From NCBI GenBank assembly GCA_963693025.1, contig OY843749.1, positions 3,085,764-3,149,763 of the forward strand: 64,000 nucleotides of DNA, written 5' to 3'. Of this stretch, positions 1 through 8,779 are shown piece after piece. This DNA comes from JAHRAW01 sp963693025 (GTDB lineage: Bacteria; Pseudomonadota; Gammaproteobacteria; Arenicellales; Poriferihabitantaceae). The first letter of the stretch is position 1; each line of letters starts with the position of its first letter. A program made the position numbers and the translations under genes. The notes under the pieces were generated by a model that was not told where the DNA came from, searched no databases, and saw nothing but the letters and a program-made list of their open reading frames with translations.

Positions 1-28
1 ACGGGCGCTAACGCTCGAGAATGACGAA
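1..28 (-). repeat. Right-end fragment of the dispersed MITE-like repeat
   Basis: The first bases read gctaacgctcgagaatgacg, the same terminal segment that closes the leftward copies at 6908-7108 and 51403-51599. Only the end is inside the window, so the copy may be complete outside it. Confidence 0.75.
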
Positions 29-113
29 GTAATGGTGGTTTTTTTAAGCAAATAACAAAGAACAAGAGCCGTTTACGCGTATCATCCACACCACAACCCC
101 ATCACCCCAACCC

Positions 114-1199
114 ATGCAAAAACCCCCCGTAACAATCGACATGCCCCTCTTCACCGCCATCATTATGCTATGCGCGCTCAGCATGCTCGTGCAATATAGC
201 GCCACCGGCGAAAATCTCGAACTACTCGGCAGGCAAGGCGCAAGAATCGGGTTCGCGTTTATGTTGATGTTGTTATTCACACGCATCCCAACCGCCGCGC
301 TACTACGTTGGTCGCCGTGGTTGTATGGCGCCGGGCTCCTGTTGTTGGTGATTGTGCTGATAACCGGCATCATCGGCAAAGGCGCGCAGCGGTGGCTTGA
401 CTTGGGGGTGTTGCGGTTTCAGCCGGCGGAGATGATGAAACTGGCGGTGCCGATGATGGTGGCGTGGATATTGACGCGCCTGCCGTTGCCGCCGCGCCCG
501 TTCCAGTCGCTGTTTGCGCTGGCGGCGGTGTTGCTACCGTTCGGGTTGGTGGTGGTGCAGCCCGACCTCGGCACCGCGATTTTAATCGCCATCGCCGGCA
601 TCGTGGTGATTTTCCTCGCCGGCGTCGGTTGGAAACCCATCGTCGCCGTGTTCATCGCGCTGAGCGCCGCCGCCCCGGCGATGTGGGTGTTGCTGTTGCG
701 CGACTACCAACGCCAGCGCGTCTTGACGCTGTTCGACCCCTGGGCCGACCCGCTCGGCGCCGGCTACCACATCGTGCAATCCATCATCGCCGTCGGCTCG
801 GGCGGCTTGCGCGGCAAGGGCTGGCTGGCGGGCACGCAATCGCGGTTGGACTTCATCCCGGAGCGCAGCACCGACTTCATCTTCGCCATCTACGCCGAAG
901 AGTTCGGCTTCCTCGGCAACCTGATTTTGCTGCTGCTCTATCTCTTCATCGGGCTGCGCGGGCTGGTCATTTCATACTACGCGCACGACAGTTACGCGCG
1001 CCTGCTCGGCAGCGGCCTGTCCATCACCTTCTTCGTCTGCGTGTTCGTCAATATCGGCATGGCCGCCGGCATCTTGCCGGTGGTCGGCGTGCCGTTGCCG
1101 CTGCTCAGCCACGGCGGCTCGTCAATGGCGATTATAATGATTGGTTTCGGAATTCTAATGAGCATCAACCAACAGCGAAGCACGCTGAGCAAAAGATGA
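114..1199 (+). CDS. rodA: Peptidoglycan glycosyltransferase RodA
   Basis: RodA polymerises lipid II into glycan strands in the elongasome, in the inner membrane, with a class B penicillin-binding protein as partner. The 361-residue product is of normal family length and almost wholly hydrophobic, with about ten membrane segments. Family motifs visible are QPDLGTA near residue 150, RLDFIPERSTDFIFA near 245 and the C-terminal PLPLLSHGGSS. The start is the ATG at 114; no clear ribosome site precedes it. Its stop overlaps the mltB start (ATGA), so the two are co-translated cell-wall genes. The PBP2 gene that commonly precedes rodA would lie outside the window. Confidence 0.95.
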   Translation: MQKPPVTIDMPLFTAIIMLCALSMLVQYSATGENLELLGRQGARIGFAFMLMLLFTRIPTAALLRWSPWLYGAGLLLLVIVLITGIIGKGAQRWLDLGVLRFQPAEMMKLAVPMMVAWILTRLPLPPRPFQSLFALAAVLLPFGLVVVQPDLGTAILIAIAGIVVIFLAGVGWKPIVAVFIALSAAAPAMWVLLLRDYQRQRVLTLFDPWADPLGAGYHIVQSIIAVGSGGLRGKGWLAGTQSRLDFIPERSTDFIFAIYAEEFGFLGNLILLLLYLFIGLRGLVISYYAHDSYARLLGSGLSITFFVCVFVNIGMAAGILPVVGVPLPLLSHGGSSMAIIMIGFGILMSINQQRSTLSKR

Positions 1200-2170
1200 A
1201 ACGCGCCGCCGGTATTGTCATTTTCCTCATCGGTTGCGCCACCGCGCACGCGCTCGACTACACGCGCTACCCCAAACTGGTCGAGTTGCTGGGCGCGATG
1301 GTCGCCGAAGACGGCTATCCGCGCGCGCAACTGGAAGCCGTCCTCAACGCCGCCGTCATCGACCCCAGCGTCATCCGCAAGATGAACCGCCAATACGAAG
1401 CGTTGCCGTGGCATCAATACCGCAAACGCTTCCTCAACGCGGCGCGCATCCGCAAGGGCGTGGCGTATTGGAGCGCGCACGATGCCACGCTGCAACGCGC
1501 GGCGCAGAAGTTCGGCGTGTCGCCGGCAATCATCGTCGCGCTCATCGGCGTGGAAACCCAGTTCGGCGACATCATGGGCAACGACCGCGTGCTCGATTCG
1601 CTGGTCACCCTGAGCGCCGACTACCCGCGCCGCAGCGCCTACTTCTCCAAAGAACTGCGCGCCTTCCTCAACACCGCGCGCACTGAGAACATCGACCCGC
1701 AATCGGTCACCGGCTCCTTCGCCGGCGCCATCGGCATCCCGCAATTTATGCCAACGAGTTACCAAGCCTACGCCGTGGACTTCAACGACAACGGCCAGCG
1801 CGACCTGGTCAACGAGCCCGAAGACGCCATCGGCTCGGTCGCCAACTACCTGAAACGCCACGGCTGGAAACCCAACCAACCCATCGTCACCCCCCTGACC
1901 GCCCCGTTACCCAAAGCCGCCATCCCCCTAATAACCCAACGCGCCAAACCCACCCTAACCCCCGCCCAACTAACCACCGCCGGCATCCCCTTAGACCCCG
2001 CCGCCGCCAACCTAAAAACCGCGCTACTCCGCCTAAAAGAAAAACAAACCCCCCGCCACATCCTCGCCTACCCCAACTTCTACGCGCTCACTCGCTACAA
2101 CCCAAGCATCAACTACGCGATGGCGGTGGTGGAACTTTCGCGGGAGATTAGTGAGTTGCGGGGGAGGTGA
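1196..2170 (+). CDS. mltB: Membrane-bound lytic murein transglycosylase B
   Basis: MltB cleaves glycan strands to 1,6-anhydromuropeptides at the periplasmic face of the outer membrane. The 324-residue product starts at the ATG overlapping the rodA stop. An in-frame opening continues upstream to 464, but that part is a shadow of rodA. Residues 1-14 form a lipoprotein signal with lipobox LIGC (C14). The catalytic glutamate is E120 in IGVETQFG, followed by GSFAGAIGIPQFMPTSY, which is characteristic of the SltB/MltB family. The rodA-mltB-rlpA order is a typical gammaproteobacterial cell-wall cluster. Confidence 0.93.
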   Translation: MKRAAGIVIFLIGCATAHALDYTRYPKLVELLGAMVAEDGYPRAQLEAVLNAAVIDPSVIRKMNRQYEALPWHQYRKRFLNAARIRKGVAYWSAHDATLQRAAQKFGVSPAIIVALIGVETQFGDIMGNDRVLDSLVTLSADYPRRSAYFSKELRAFLNTARTENIDPQSVTGSFAGAIGIPQFMPTSYQAYAVDFNDNGQRDLVNEPEDAIGSVANYLKRHGWKPNQPIVTPLTAPLPKAAIPLITQRAKPTLTPAQLTTAGIPLDPAAANLKTALLRLKEKQTPRHILAYPNFYALTRYNPSINYAMAVVELSREISELRGR

Positions 2171-2178
2171 GGTGGCAC

Positions 2179-2378
2179 CGTCATTCTCGAGCGTTAGTGA
2201 CCGTTGCCGCCGCGCTTTTTCTTTTAAGCGGCGGCTTACGGACACTTACGTCCTCGGGAATCTCCCTAATACTGGCACGGGCTTTGTTGAAATTCGCGGT
2301 AGACTTAGGGAGATTCCCGAAGGCGATGAAAAATATGGTCGCTAACGCTCCCTATTTTTCTATCGTTCGAGAGTGACG
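2179..2378 (+). repeat. MITE-like dispersed repeat, full copy B
   Basis: A full-length copy of about 200 bp lies between mltB and rlpA. It begins cgtcattctcgagcg and ends ttcgagagtgacg, so the terminal inverted repeats carry one mismatch. Inside are a GC hairpin (gccgccgc / gcggcggc), long arms gggaatctccctaa / ttagggagattccc, and a third pair gaaaaata / tatttttc. A short frame through it is open, but this is a property shared by all copies. Confidence 0.9.
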
Positions 2379-2430
2379 AGGAGTTGTGACTTTTACACCT
2401 ATCACCCCCAACACCACCCCCCCCAAAACA

Positions 2431-3255
2431 ATGAAAACCCCAACAACCCTAACCCTACTAACCACCCTAACCCTAACCGCCTGCACCACCACCCCACCCA
2501 CCACCACCGACAACGGCTACTACGGCGGCGACCGCCCCCCACAACACCTGCCGATAAACCCCGACTCAGTCCCCGACGCAATCCCCCAACACGAGCCACT
2601 AAGCCCCACCGGCAACAACCCCTACACCGCACTCGGCAAGCGCTACCACCCGCTACCCACCGCAGCCGGCTACATACGGCGCGGAACCGCTTCATGGTAT
2701 GGCAAAAAATTCCACGGACGGCGCACCTCAAGCGGCGAGCCATACGACATGTTCGCCATGACTGCCGCGCATCCCGTGCTGCCGCTGCCGTCGTATGTGC
2801 GCGTGACCAACTTGGACACCGGCAAGTCGGTGGTCGTCAAAGTCAACGACCGCGGCCCCTTCCTGCACGACCGCATCATAGACCTCTCCTACATAGCCGC
2901 CCACAAACTAGGCATCGCCGCCCACGGCACGGGTCGAGTGGAAGTGCGCGCTATTATTCCTGATGACGACGGCGGCGGTGCGGGTTTGGGGCAGGGCGGC
3001 CAAGCCAGCGACACCCCCACAACCCTCCTCCAAGTCGGCGCCTACGCCAAACACGACAACGCCCGCCACATGCGCCGCTTGCTGGAACTCGCCGGCTACC
3101 GCGTAACCCCCCTCACCACCACCCACCCCCCAGACCGCCAAACCCCTCTCTACCACGTCCGAGTCGGGCCCTTCCCCCACCCCGACAAAGCCCGCGCCAC
3201 GCAACAAAAACTGGAAGCGTTGCTGGGGCATTCGGTTACGCCAATCACCGAATAA
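2431..3255 (+). CDS. rlpA: RlpA family septal lytic transglycosylase, lipoprotein
   Basis: RlpA cuts naked (stem-peptide-free) glycan strands and binds septal peptidoglycan through its SPOR domain. I chose the ATG at 2431 because it gives a clean lipoprotein signal ending in lipobox LTAC (C18); the frame is open upstream to 2386. A P/T-rich linker covers residues 19-80. A double-psi beta-barrel domain follows, with GTASWYGKKFHGRRTSSGE and VVKVNDRGPF, whose NDRGP motif is diagnostic. A SPOR domain closes the protein (LLQVGAYAKHDNA to the end). A run of eight C residues lies six bases before the start where a ribosome site would be expected. Confidence 0.9.
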   Translation: MKTPTTLTLLTTLTLTACTTTPPTTTDNGYYGGDRPPQHLPINPDSVPDAIPQHEPLSPTGNNPYTALGKRYHPLPTAAGYIRRGTASWYGKKFHGRRTSSGEPYDMFAMTAAHPVLPLPSYVRVTNLDTGKSVVVKVNDRGPFLHDRIIDLSYIAAHKLGIAAHGTGRVEVRAIIPDDDGGGAGLGQGGQASDTPTTLLQVGAYAKHDNARHMRRLLELAGYRVTPLTTTHPPDRQTPLYHVRVGPFPHPDKARATQQKLEALLGHSVTPITE

Positions 3256-3290
3256 CAAACCCGCGCCGCCACCTCCACCGCTAATCAAAT

Positions 3291-3319
3291 TTGTCAGCCA
3301 TTTGGCAAACCTATACAAT
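3291..3319 (+). promoter_or_regulatory. Sigma70-type promoter for pheA-tyrA-aroA
   Basis: TTGTCA at 3291-3296 and TACAAT at 3314-3319 are separated by 17 bp, matching consensus at five of six positions each. It lies about 80 bp before the pheA start in the only gap upstream of the aromatic operon. No leader peptide with a Phe run is evident. Confidence 0.55.
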
Positions 3320-3400
3320 CCCCATTCACCACGCACTCCGGCAATCCGCAGCCCCGCTTCATTCGGCATCAACCCTTCCCGACAACCGCCCCCGAGCCGC

Positions 3401-4486
3401 ATGAGCAAAGAGACCGAATCCAGGCTGAAAGTCTATCGCGACCGCATCGATGAAATCGATGAGCAGATGCTGGCGTTGATGCACCGGCGCATTGAGGCCG
3501 CGCAGGAGATTGGGGCGGTCAAGGCGGGGTTGGATGAGCCGGCGTTTTATCGTCCCGAGCGGGAGGCGCGCGTGCTTAAGCGGTTGCGCAAGTTGAACCG
3601 CGGGCGGCTGGATAACGCGGCGTTGGAGGCGTTGTTTCGGGAGGTGATGTCGATTACGCGCGGCTCGGAGGCGGGTTTGTCGGTCGCCATTCTGGGGCCG
3701 CTCGGCACCTACACCGAGTCCGCCGCGCGGCAGCATTTCGGCAGTTCCATTGCGGTCGTGCCGTTCGCCGCCATCGATGAAATTTTTCGCGCGGCGGAAA
3801 CCGGGCAGACCGATTTCGCGGTCGCGCCGGTGGAGAATTCAACCGAGGGCGGGGTCAGCGGCACGCTCGACCGGCTGGTCACCACCTCGCTGATTATCTG
3901 CGGGGAAATCAACCTGCCGATTCACCACAACCTGCTCGGCGTCGGCGAGCGTTTGGATTCGATTGAGCGCGTGATCGCGCATTCGCAGTCGCTGGCGCAG
4001 TGCCGGCGCTGGCTCGACCGCAACCTGCCGGGGGCTCGCTTGATTGCGGCGGGCAGCAACGCCGACGCCGCCATTCAGGCGAAGGACGACCCGGCGGCGG
4101 CGGCCATCGCCGGCGACAGCGCCGCCGAGCGTTATGAATTGAGCCACCTGGCGGCGAACATCGAGGACGAGCCGGGCAACGCCACCCGCTTCCTGGTGTT
4201 CTCCAACCGCCCGACCCCGCCGAGCGGCGACGACAAAACCAGCCTGCTGCTGTCGTGCAGAAACCGCCCCGGCGCGCTCTTCCACCTGCTCAAGCCGCTG
4301 CTTGAACACGAGGTGGACATGACTCGAATCGAATCGCGGCCATCCAAAACCGGGCTATGGGAATACATTTTTTTCGTAGACATCATCGGCCATCAGGACG
4401 ACGCAACAATCGCCGCCGCGTTGAAGGAGTTGCGCGCCGAAGCGGGGCTATATAAAAACCTCGGCTCCTATCCGGTGTCGGGTTGA
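3401..4486 (+). CDS. pheA: Bifunctional chorismate mutase / prephenate dehydratase (P-protein)
   Basis: It converts chorismate to prephenate and then phenylpyruvate in phenylalanine synthesis. The 361-residue product has a chorismate mutase domain (about 1-90, beginning RLKVYRDRIDEIDEQMLAL), a prephenate dehydratase domain (about 98-275, with GPLGTYTESAA and PVENSTEGGVSGTLD) and a C-terminal ACT domain containing the ESRP phenylalanine-binding motif, which indicates feedback inhibition. The ATG at 3401 is preferred; the frame is open upstream to 3302 but that stretch covers the promoter. It overlaps the next gene by a TTGA/ATG junction and starts a pheA-tyrA-aroA operon. Confidence 0.95.
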   Translation: MSKETESRLKVYRDRIDEIDEQMLALMHRRIEAAQEIGAVKAGLDEPAFYRPEREARVLKRLRKLNRGRLDNAALEALFREVMSITRGSEAGLSVAILGPLGTYTESAARQHFGSSIAVVPFAAIDEIFRAAETGQTDFAVAPVENSTEGGVSGTLDRLVTTSLIICGEINLPIHHNLLGVGERLDSIERVIAHSQSLAQCRRWLDRNLPGARLIAAGSNADAAIQAKDDPAAAAIAGDSAAERYELSHLAANIEDEPGNATRFLVFSNRPTPPSGDDKTSLLLSCRNRPGALFHLLKPLLEHEVDMTRIESRPSKTGLWEYIFFVDIIGHQDDATIAAALKELRAEAGLYKNLGSYPVSG

Positions 4487-4500
4487 GCGGCGTGGCGGGT

Positions 4501-5421
4501 ATGGACGGCGGCGACGCTAACGCCGGCGCGTGCGGCGAGCCCTTCCACGTGCCGACGCTGGCGGTCATCGGCGTCGGCTTGATTGGCGGCTCGGCGGCGC
4601 TGGCGTTGAAGCGCCGGCGGGCGGTCGGCAAGGTCATCGGCGCGGGGCGCTCGCGCGCCAATCTGGAGCGGGCGCTGGAGTTGGGCGTCATCGACCATAT
4701 CGCCGACGACCCGGCGAGCGCCGCCGCGCAGTCCGACATCGTGTTGCTGGCGGCGCCGGTCAACGCCATCGTCGGGTTGTTCGAGGCGATTCTGCCGGCG
4801 CTCGACCGCCACAAGGTGGTCACCGATGTCGGCAGCGTCAAGCGCGAAATCTGCGAAGCGGCGGCGGCCACGCTGGGCTCGCAGGCGCGCCGCTTTGTGC
4901 CGGGGCATCCGGTCGCCGGCAAGGAGCATTCGGGGGTCGCCGCCGCCGGCGCCGATTTATTCGACAACCACAACGTCGTGCTGACGCCAACGGCGCACAC
5001 CGATGCGGACGCGCTCGCGATGATTCGGCGGATGTGGGAAGCCGCCGGCGCGCGCGTCAGCGAGGTGGACGCCGAAGTGCACGACCGCGTGCTGTCGGTC
5101 ACCAGCCACCTGCCGCACGTGCTCGCCTACGCCATGGTGGACTTTTTCGCCGCCGCCGACGACCCCGCGCTGTGCCGCGACATGGCCGCCGGCGGCTTCT
5201 ACGATTTCACCCGAACCGCTTCCAGCGACACCGAGATGTGGCGCGATATTTGCCTGATGAACCGCGCGCAAATCCTGCAACACCTGCGCCAGTTCACGCG
5301 GCGATTGGAGCGCATCGGCGAACTGATTGAGCGCTCGGACGGCGACGCGCTGGCGCGTTTGTTCGACGCCGCCGCCGCGACGCGCGCGACGGTCGCCGAA
5401 AGGCGCAAGCCGCGCGCCTGA
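4501..5421 (+). CDS. tyrA: Prephenate dehydrogenase
   Basis: It oxidatively decarboxylates prephenate to 4-hydroxyphenylpyruvate in tyrosine synthesis. The N-terminal Rossmann motif is AVIGVGLIGGSAALALKRR, followed by the family segment VTDVGSVKREI and the substrate-site run PGHPVAGKEHSG. The C-terminal helical domain includes VTSHLPHVLAYAMV and GGFYDFTRTASSD. The length (306 residues from the ATG at 4501) fits a monofunctional enzyme without a mutase domain. A TTG at 4483 overlapping the pheA stop is an alternative start that would add six residues. Confidence 0.92.
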   Translation: MDGGDANAGACGEPFHVPTLAVIGVGLIGGSAALALKRRRAVGKVIGAGRSRANLERALELGVIDHIADDPASAAAQSDIVLLAAPVNAIVGLFEAILPALDRHKVVTDVGSVKREICEAAAATLGSQARRFVPGHPVAGKEHSGVAAAGADLFDNHNVVLTPTAHTDADALAMIRRMWEAAGARVSEVDAEVHDRVLSVTSHLPHVLAYAMVDFFAAADDPALCRDMAAGGFYDFTRTASSDTEMWRDICLMNRAQILQHLRQFTRRLERIGELIERSDGDALARLFDAAAATRATVAERRKPRA

Positions 5422-5452
5422 GCCTTTGAGCGCCTGAGTCGCCGCGCTGACG

Positions 5453-6808
5453 ATGCATCTGGTGGTGACTCCGGGCGGTCCCTTGCGCGGTGAAATCCGC
5501 GTCTCGGCGGACAAGTCCATCTCCCACCGCGCGGTCATATTCGGCGCCATCGCCGACGGCACGAGCCGCATACGCAACCTGTCGCAGGGCGAGGATGTGC
5601 GCGCCACCGTCGCCGCATTCCGGCAAATGGGCGTGGCAATCCGGCAGTCGGATGAGGGCGGCGGCGAGGGCGAATGGGAAATAGACGGCGTCGGTTTGCA
5701 CGGACTGAGCCAACCACCGGACGCGCTCGACTTCGGCAATTCGGGCACCGCATTGCGGTTGGTCGCCGGGCTGATGTGCGGGCAGCGCTGGCAATCCACG
5801 CTGGTCGGCGACGCCTCCCTGAGCGCGCGACCCATGGCGCGCATCATCGAGCCGCTGACGCAAATGGGCGCGCGCATCCAAGCCCGCGACGCCAAGCTCC
5901 CGCTGACGATTTCCCCCGCGCCCCGGCTGAAGGGCATTTCCCACCGGATGCCGGTCGCCAGCGCGCAGGTCAAGTCCGCCGTGTTGCTGGCGGGGTTGTA
6001 TGCCGAGGGCGTCACCTCGGTGTTCGGACCCGCGCCGACCCGCGACCACACCGAGCGGATGCTGGCGGGCTTTGGGGGGCTCGTGTATAGCGAGGGGGAC
6101 AAGGTCGCCGTGCGCGGTGGCGGGGAAGGGAAGCGGGAGTGGGGATTGCGCGCCGGCGAAACCCCCATCCGCGTGCCGGCGGATTTGTCATCGGCGGCGT
6201 TTTTTCTGGTCGGCGCTTCAATCATCCCCGGCAGCGATGTGCTGCTTCGCGGCGTCGGCGTCAACCCGAGCCGCAACGGCGTGCTGACCCTCCTGCGGCG
6301 AATGGGCGCCGACATTGAACTGCACGAATGCGCCACCGCCGGCGGCGAGCCGGTGGCCGACATTCGCGTGCGCCACCCCGGACGGCCATTGCGCGGCTGC
6401 CGAATTGACGGCGACGACATCGCGCTGGCAATCGACGAAATCCCCGCGATTGCCATCGCCGCCGCCTGCGCCCAAGGCCCCACCGAAATCCGAGACGCCG
6501 CCGAGTTGCGCGTCAAAGAAAGCGACCGCATCAGCAGCGTGGCGCAAGGCTTGACCGCCCTCGGCGTCAAAATCAAAGAACACCCCGACGGCCTGACCAT
6601 CGCCGGCGCCCCCGCCACCGGCCTCAAAAGCGCCCAAGTAGACAGCCACGGCGACCACCGCATCGCCATGGCCTTCGCCATAGCCGCCGCCACCGCCAAC
6701 GGCGCAGTCCAAGTCCAAAACACCCAAAACATCGCCACCTCATTCCCTGAATTTTACCAAGTCGCACGACAGGCTGGGTTGGATGTTGTGGGGGTTGAGG
6801 GGGGATGA
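5453..6808 (+). CDS. aroA: 3-phosphoshikimate 1-carboxyvinyltransferase (EPSP synthase)
   Basis: It transfers enolpyruvate from PEP to shikimate-3-phosphate, the penultimate step to chorismate. The 451-residue protein carries ADKSISHRAVIFGAIADGTS near the N-terminus, LDFGNSGTALRL near residue 95 and LRVKESDRISSV near 350, all active-site signatures of the family. It is third in the pheA-tyrA-aroA run. In many gammaproteobacteria cmk and rpsA follow aroA; here those genes lie 40 kb away at 47 kb and a dispersed repeat follows aroA instead. Confidence 0.95.
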   Translation: MHLVVTPGGPLRGEIRVSADKSISHRAVIFGAIADGTSRIRNLSQGEDVRATVAAFRQMGVAIRQSDEGGGEGEWEIDGVGLHGLSQPPDALDFGNSGTALRLVAGLMCGQRWQSTLVGDASLSARPMARIIEPLTQMGARIQARDAKLPLTISPAPRLKGISHRMPVASAQVKSAVLLAGLYAEGVTSVFGPAPTRDHTERMLAGFGGLVYSEGDKVAVRGGGEGKREWGLRAGETPIRVPADLSSAAFFLVGASIIPGSDVLLRGVGVNPSRNGVLTLLRRMGADIELHECATAGGEPVADIRVRHPGRPLRGCRIDGDDIALAIDEIPAIAIAAACAQGPTEIRDAAELRVKESDRISSVAQGLTALGVKIKEHPDGLTIAGAPATGLKSAQVDSHGDHRIAMAFAIAAATANGAVQVQNTQNIATSFPEFYQVARQAGLDVVGVEGG

Positions 6809-6907
6809 GTCTGATTCTTGAAGTGTGTCTCAGTGGCGCGGGCTTTGGTGAAGTCTGTGAAACCACCACCACTTCGTCATCAAACAACAGAAAAATAATC
6901 CCCACTT

Positions 6908-7108
6908 CGTCATTCTCGAATGATAGAAAAATAGGGAGCGCCAGCGACCATATTTTTCATCACCTTCGGGAATCTCCCTAAGACTACCGTGAATTTCAAC
7001 AAAGCCTGTGCCAGACTGAGGGAGATTCCCGAGGACGCAAGTGTCCGTAAGCCGCCGCTTAAAAGAAAAAGCGCGGCGACAAACGGTCACTAACGCTCGA
7101 GAATGACG
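6908..7108 (-). repeat. MITE-like dispersed repeat, full copy C (leftward)
   Basis: This full copy fills most of the 343-bp gap between aroA and the leftward gene ending at 7152. It starts cgtcattctcgaatgatag and ends taacgctcgagaatgacg. All three internal palindromes are present. The rest of the gap (6809-6907 and 7109-7151) holds short partial copies of the element ends and nothing else recognised. Confidence 0.9.
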
Positions 7109-7151
7109 AGTAGTAGGAATGACGAAGTGGGGCGGGATCTTCGTTCACGCC

Positions 7152-7727
7152 TTACTCAGCCGCCCGATTCAAAGCCAGCAACGCCTTGTTAAAAATCCGC
7201 AACGCTTCGGGACCATCTATTTCCAACACCTGTTCCAGCGTCCATTTGTTGGTTTGGTCTTGCCCCATGCAGTCTCGGATATGCAGGCCCAGGGCGCGGA
7301 AGGTGGCGTGACCGGGTTGGTTGTCAATGAAGCGGGTTGTGGCGTAGCCGGTTAGGCGTTGGTTGAGGTGTTGGATGAAGCGTTCGGCGGGTGGGTTGGG
7401 TTGGGTTGGCGTGAGGAGGTCGTGTTCGTTTTCGCGGTAGTGGCGGGCGCATTCGTGTGAGAGTTGGGTGGTGAAGCGGGTGCGCGCGTCTTCGTCTCGT
7501 TTGGCTTGCATCACGCGGTCGGCGCAGTGGATTAGGAAGCAGAGATATTCGCGTATGACGCCGAGGCGTTGTGCGTCGTCGGCGTAGACGAAGTCTTGTT
7601 CGTGCAGGTTTTTGGCGGCGTTGAGCGACACCCGCCACGCCACCGCCGCGACCGCCGCGGCGTGTTCTTCGATGGAAATTTCGCGGTGTTTATTCTTCCA
7701 TGCGGTTCTGATTCGTGCGGAGCGCAT
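7152..7727 (-). CDS. Conserved hypothetical protein, helical, third gene of the Cas6-like trio
   Basis: I do not recognise a named domain in this 191-residue, predicted soluble and mostly helical protein. It begins MRSARIRTAWKNKHREISIEE, is rich in Arg, His and Gln in its first 130 residues, and has a conserved-looking C-terminus (WTLEQVLEIDGPEALRIFNK). Base composition matches the chromosome. It is the last of three leftward genes whose first encodes a Cas6/Cmx6-like protein, 20 bp downstream of the middle gene, so co-transcription is likely. A link to RNA processing is only an inference from position. Confidence 0.75.
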   Translation of the reverse strand: MRSARIRTAWKNKHREISIEEHAAAVAAVAWRVSLNAAKNLHEQDFVYADDAQRLGVIREYLCFLIHCADRVMQAKRDEDARTRFTTQLSHECARHYRENEHDLLTPTQPNPPAERFIQHLNQRLTGYATTRFIDNQPGHATFRALGLHIRDCMGQDQTNKWTLEQVLEIDGPEALRIFNKALLALNRAAE

Positions 7728-7747
7728 GCGCGTTAATCCAACAGCCG

Positions 7748-7954
7748 CTAGCGCGAAGTGCCTTGCTCGCGGTGCGCGAGGTCAACCAGCCGGGCTGCCA
7801 TTTCGGTGTATTCATTGCCGTATCCGCTCAACTCATCGTCTTCACCGGGCAGATAGTATTCTTGCGAGCTGATGCCGGACTGGCGTTGCTTGGCGATGAA
7901 TTTTTTCTGCATTTCAATCATTTGCCGAATCAGTTTTTGCTTTTCATTCATCAT
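7748..7954 (-). CDS. Small conserved hypothetical protein, second gene of the Cas6-like trio
   Basis: This 68-residue acidic and Gln-rich protein (MMNEKQKLIRQMIEMQKKFI at the N-terminus) begins with a helix likely to form a coiled coil, followed by a Glu/Asp-rich segment. The start at 7954 or 7951 is chosen over the open frame to 7975 because GGAG lies three to six bases upstream on the minus strand. It lies 22 bp after the Cas6-like gene and 20 bp before the 191-residue gene. No family recognised; function unknown. Confidence 0.75.
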   Translation of the reverse strand: MMNEKQKLIRQMIEMQKKFIAKQRQSGISSQEYYLPGEDDELSGYGNEYTEMAARLVDLAHREQGTSR

Positions 7955-7976
7955 AGTCTCCGAAATAAAATTCAAC

Positions 7977-8714
7977 TCAGTTATGTTTGGGCACGGCGGC
8001 GATGTTTTTGTGCGGCAGGAAGATGCCGCAGCCGAGTTTCAAGTCCGCGCCCAAGCCGCATTGTTGGAGGCGAATCGATTCGTCCGCGCCGAGTTCCGCC
8101 AGCATCACGCTGCGCGCGCCGAGCGTTGCGCCGTCCGTTGCGCCGTCCGTTGCGATGGAATGCGCGAGTCCGCACAAGAGTTTCGGTGCGCGGATGTTCA
8201 TTGCCGTCAAACGCTCGGCGACCGCGCGCGAGAAGGCTGTTTCATCGCCGGTCTCAATGTGCGCGCCCGCCACCGATACCGCCACCGAGCGGGCGAACAC
8301 CGTCGACGAGGCGCGCAAGGGTTTGACCTGACTGCTTCCCACGGCGAGGGAATGACCGCCAATGTCGAGCGCGCGCCCGCTCAGCCGGGCCGCCGCCGAG
8401 ACGCGATGTTGCGGGAGGCGCAGCGACAGGCGCGTGCGTTTGGACAACTGAATCAACGCGCTCGCCGATGCCGGGGGGCGCGTCCATCCGTTGCCGGAGG
8501 CGGCGCCGAAAATGCTGTGAACCGCCGCGCACGGCTCGGCTTGCAACCACGGCAACACGCGCGCCAGCGCCCGGTACAGAAGCCACGCGTGGTCGACCGG
8601 CAGTTGTGAGCAGTCGATGCGAAACGCCAAATCAACCACGGCATCGGACGCGCTGAGCGCCGACTCATGGTCGTCTGCCGGGTCATCCGCCTGCCACATC
8701 GTTTGTCGTTGCAT
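7977..8714 (-). CDS. Cas6/Cmx6-like RAMP protein, orphan
   Basis: The product (245 residues from the ATG at 8714; ATG 8699 and a TTG at 8768 are alternatives) resembles the Cas6/Cmx6 proteins assigned to type I-MYXAN CRISPR systems. What I see: VVDLAFRIDCSQLPVDHAW near the N-terminus, HSIFGAASGNGW, LSKRTRLSLRLPQHR, and near the C-terminus GLGADLKLGCGIFLPHK, a glycine-rich loop of the RAMP type. Genuine Cas6 enzymes cleave CRISPR repeat RNA, but no CRISPR array or other cas gene is in the window. It is transcribed away from dsrA and leads a three-gene leftward unit. Family assignment is from recalled sequence pattern; a search would settle it. Confidence 0.65.
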   Translation of the reverse strand: MQRQTMWQADDPADDHESALSASDAVVDLAFRIDCSQLPVDHAWLLYRALARVLPWLQAEPCAAVHSIFGAASGNGWTRPPASASALIQLSKRTRLSLRLPQHRVSAAARLSGRALDIGGHSLAVGSSQVKPLRASSTVFARSVAVSVAGAHIETGDETAFSRAVAERLTAMNIRAPKLLCGLAHSIATDGATDGATLGARSVMLAELGADESIRLQQCGLGADLKLGCGIFLPHKNIAAVPKHN

Positions 8715-8779
8715 CACGCGCGTGATTGTGCCACAAGGCGGCGGCGTTGGGTCATGCGCGCGGCGCAATGCTCTATCTA

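Noticed and set aside
464..1195. In-frame upstream extension of mltB (568 codons in all)
   Set aside because: It lies inside rodA and its residues are Arg/His-rich shadow translation; the lipoprotein signal begins at 1196.
2167..2376. Small hydrophobic protein encoded in the dispersed repeat (also seen in copies at 30.4, 37.2 and 37.6 kb)
   Set aside because: The frame is open in several copies only because they are near-identical DNA; there is no ribosome site and copies K, D and F break it.
4957..6738. Long minus-strand open frame of 593 codons
   Set aside because: It is antisense to tyrA and aroA, of low-complexity Ala/Ser/Pro composition, a GC-driven shadow.
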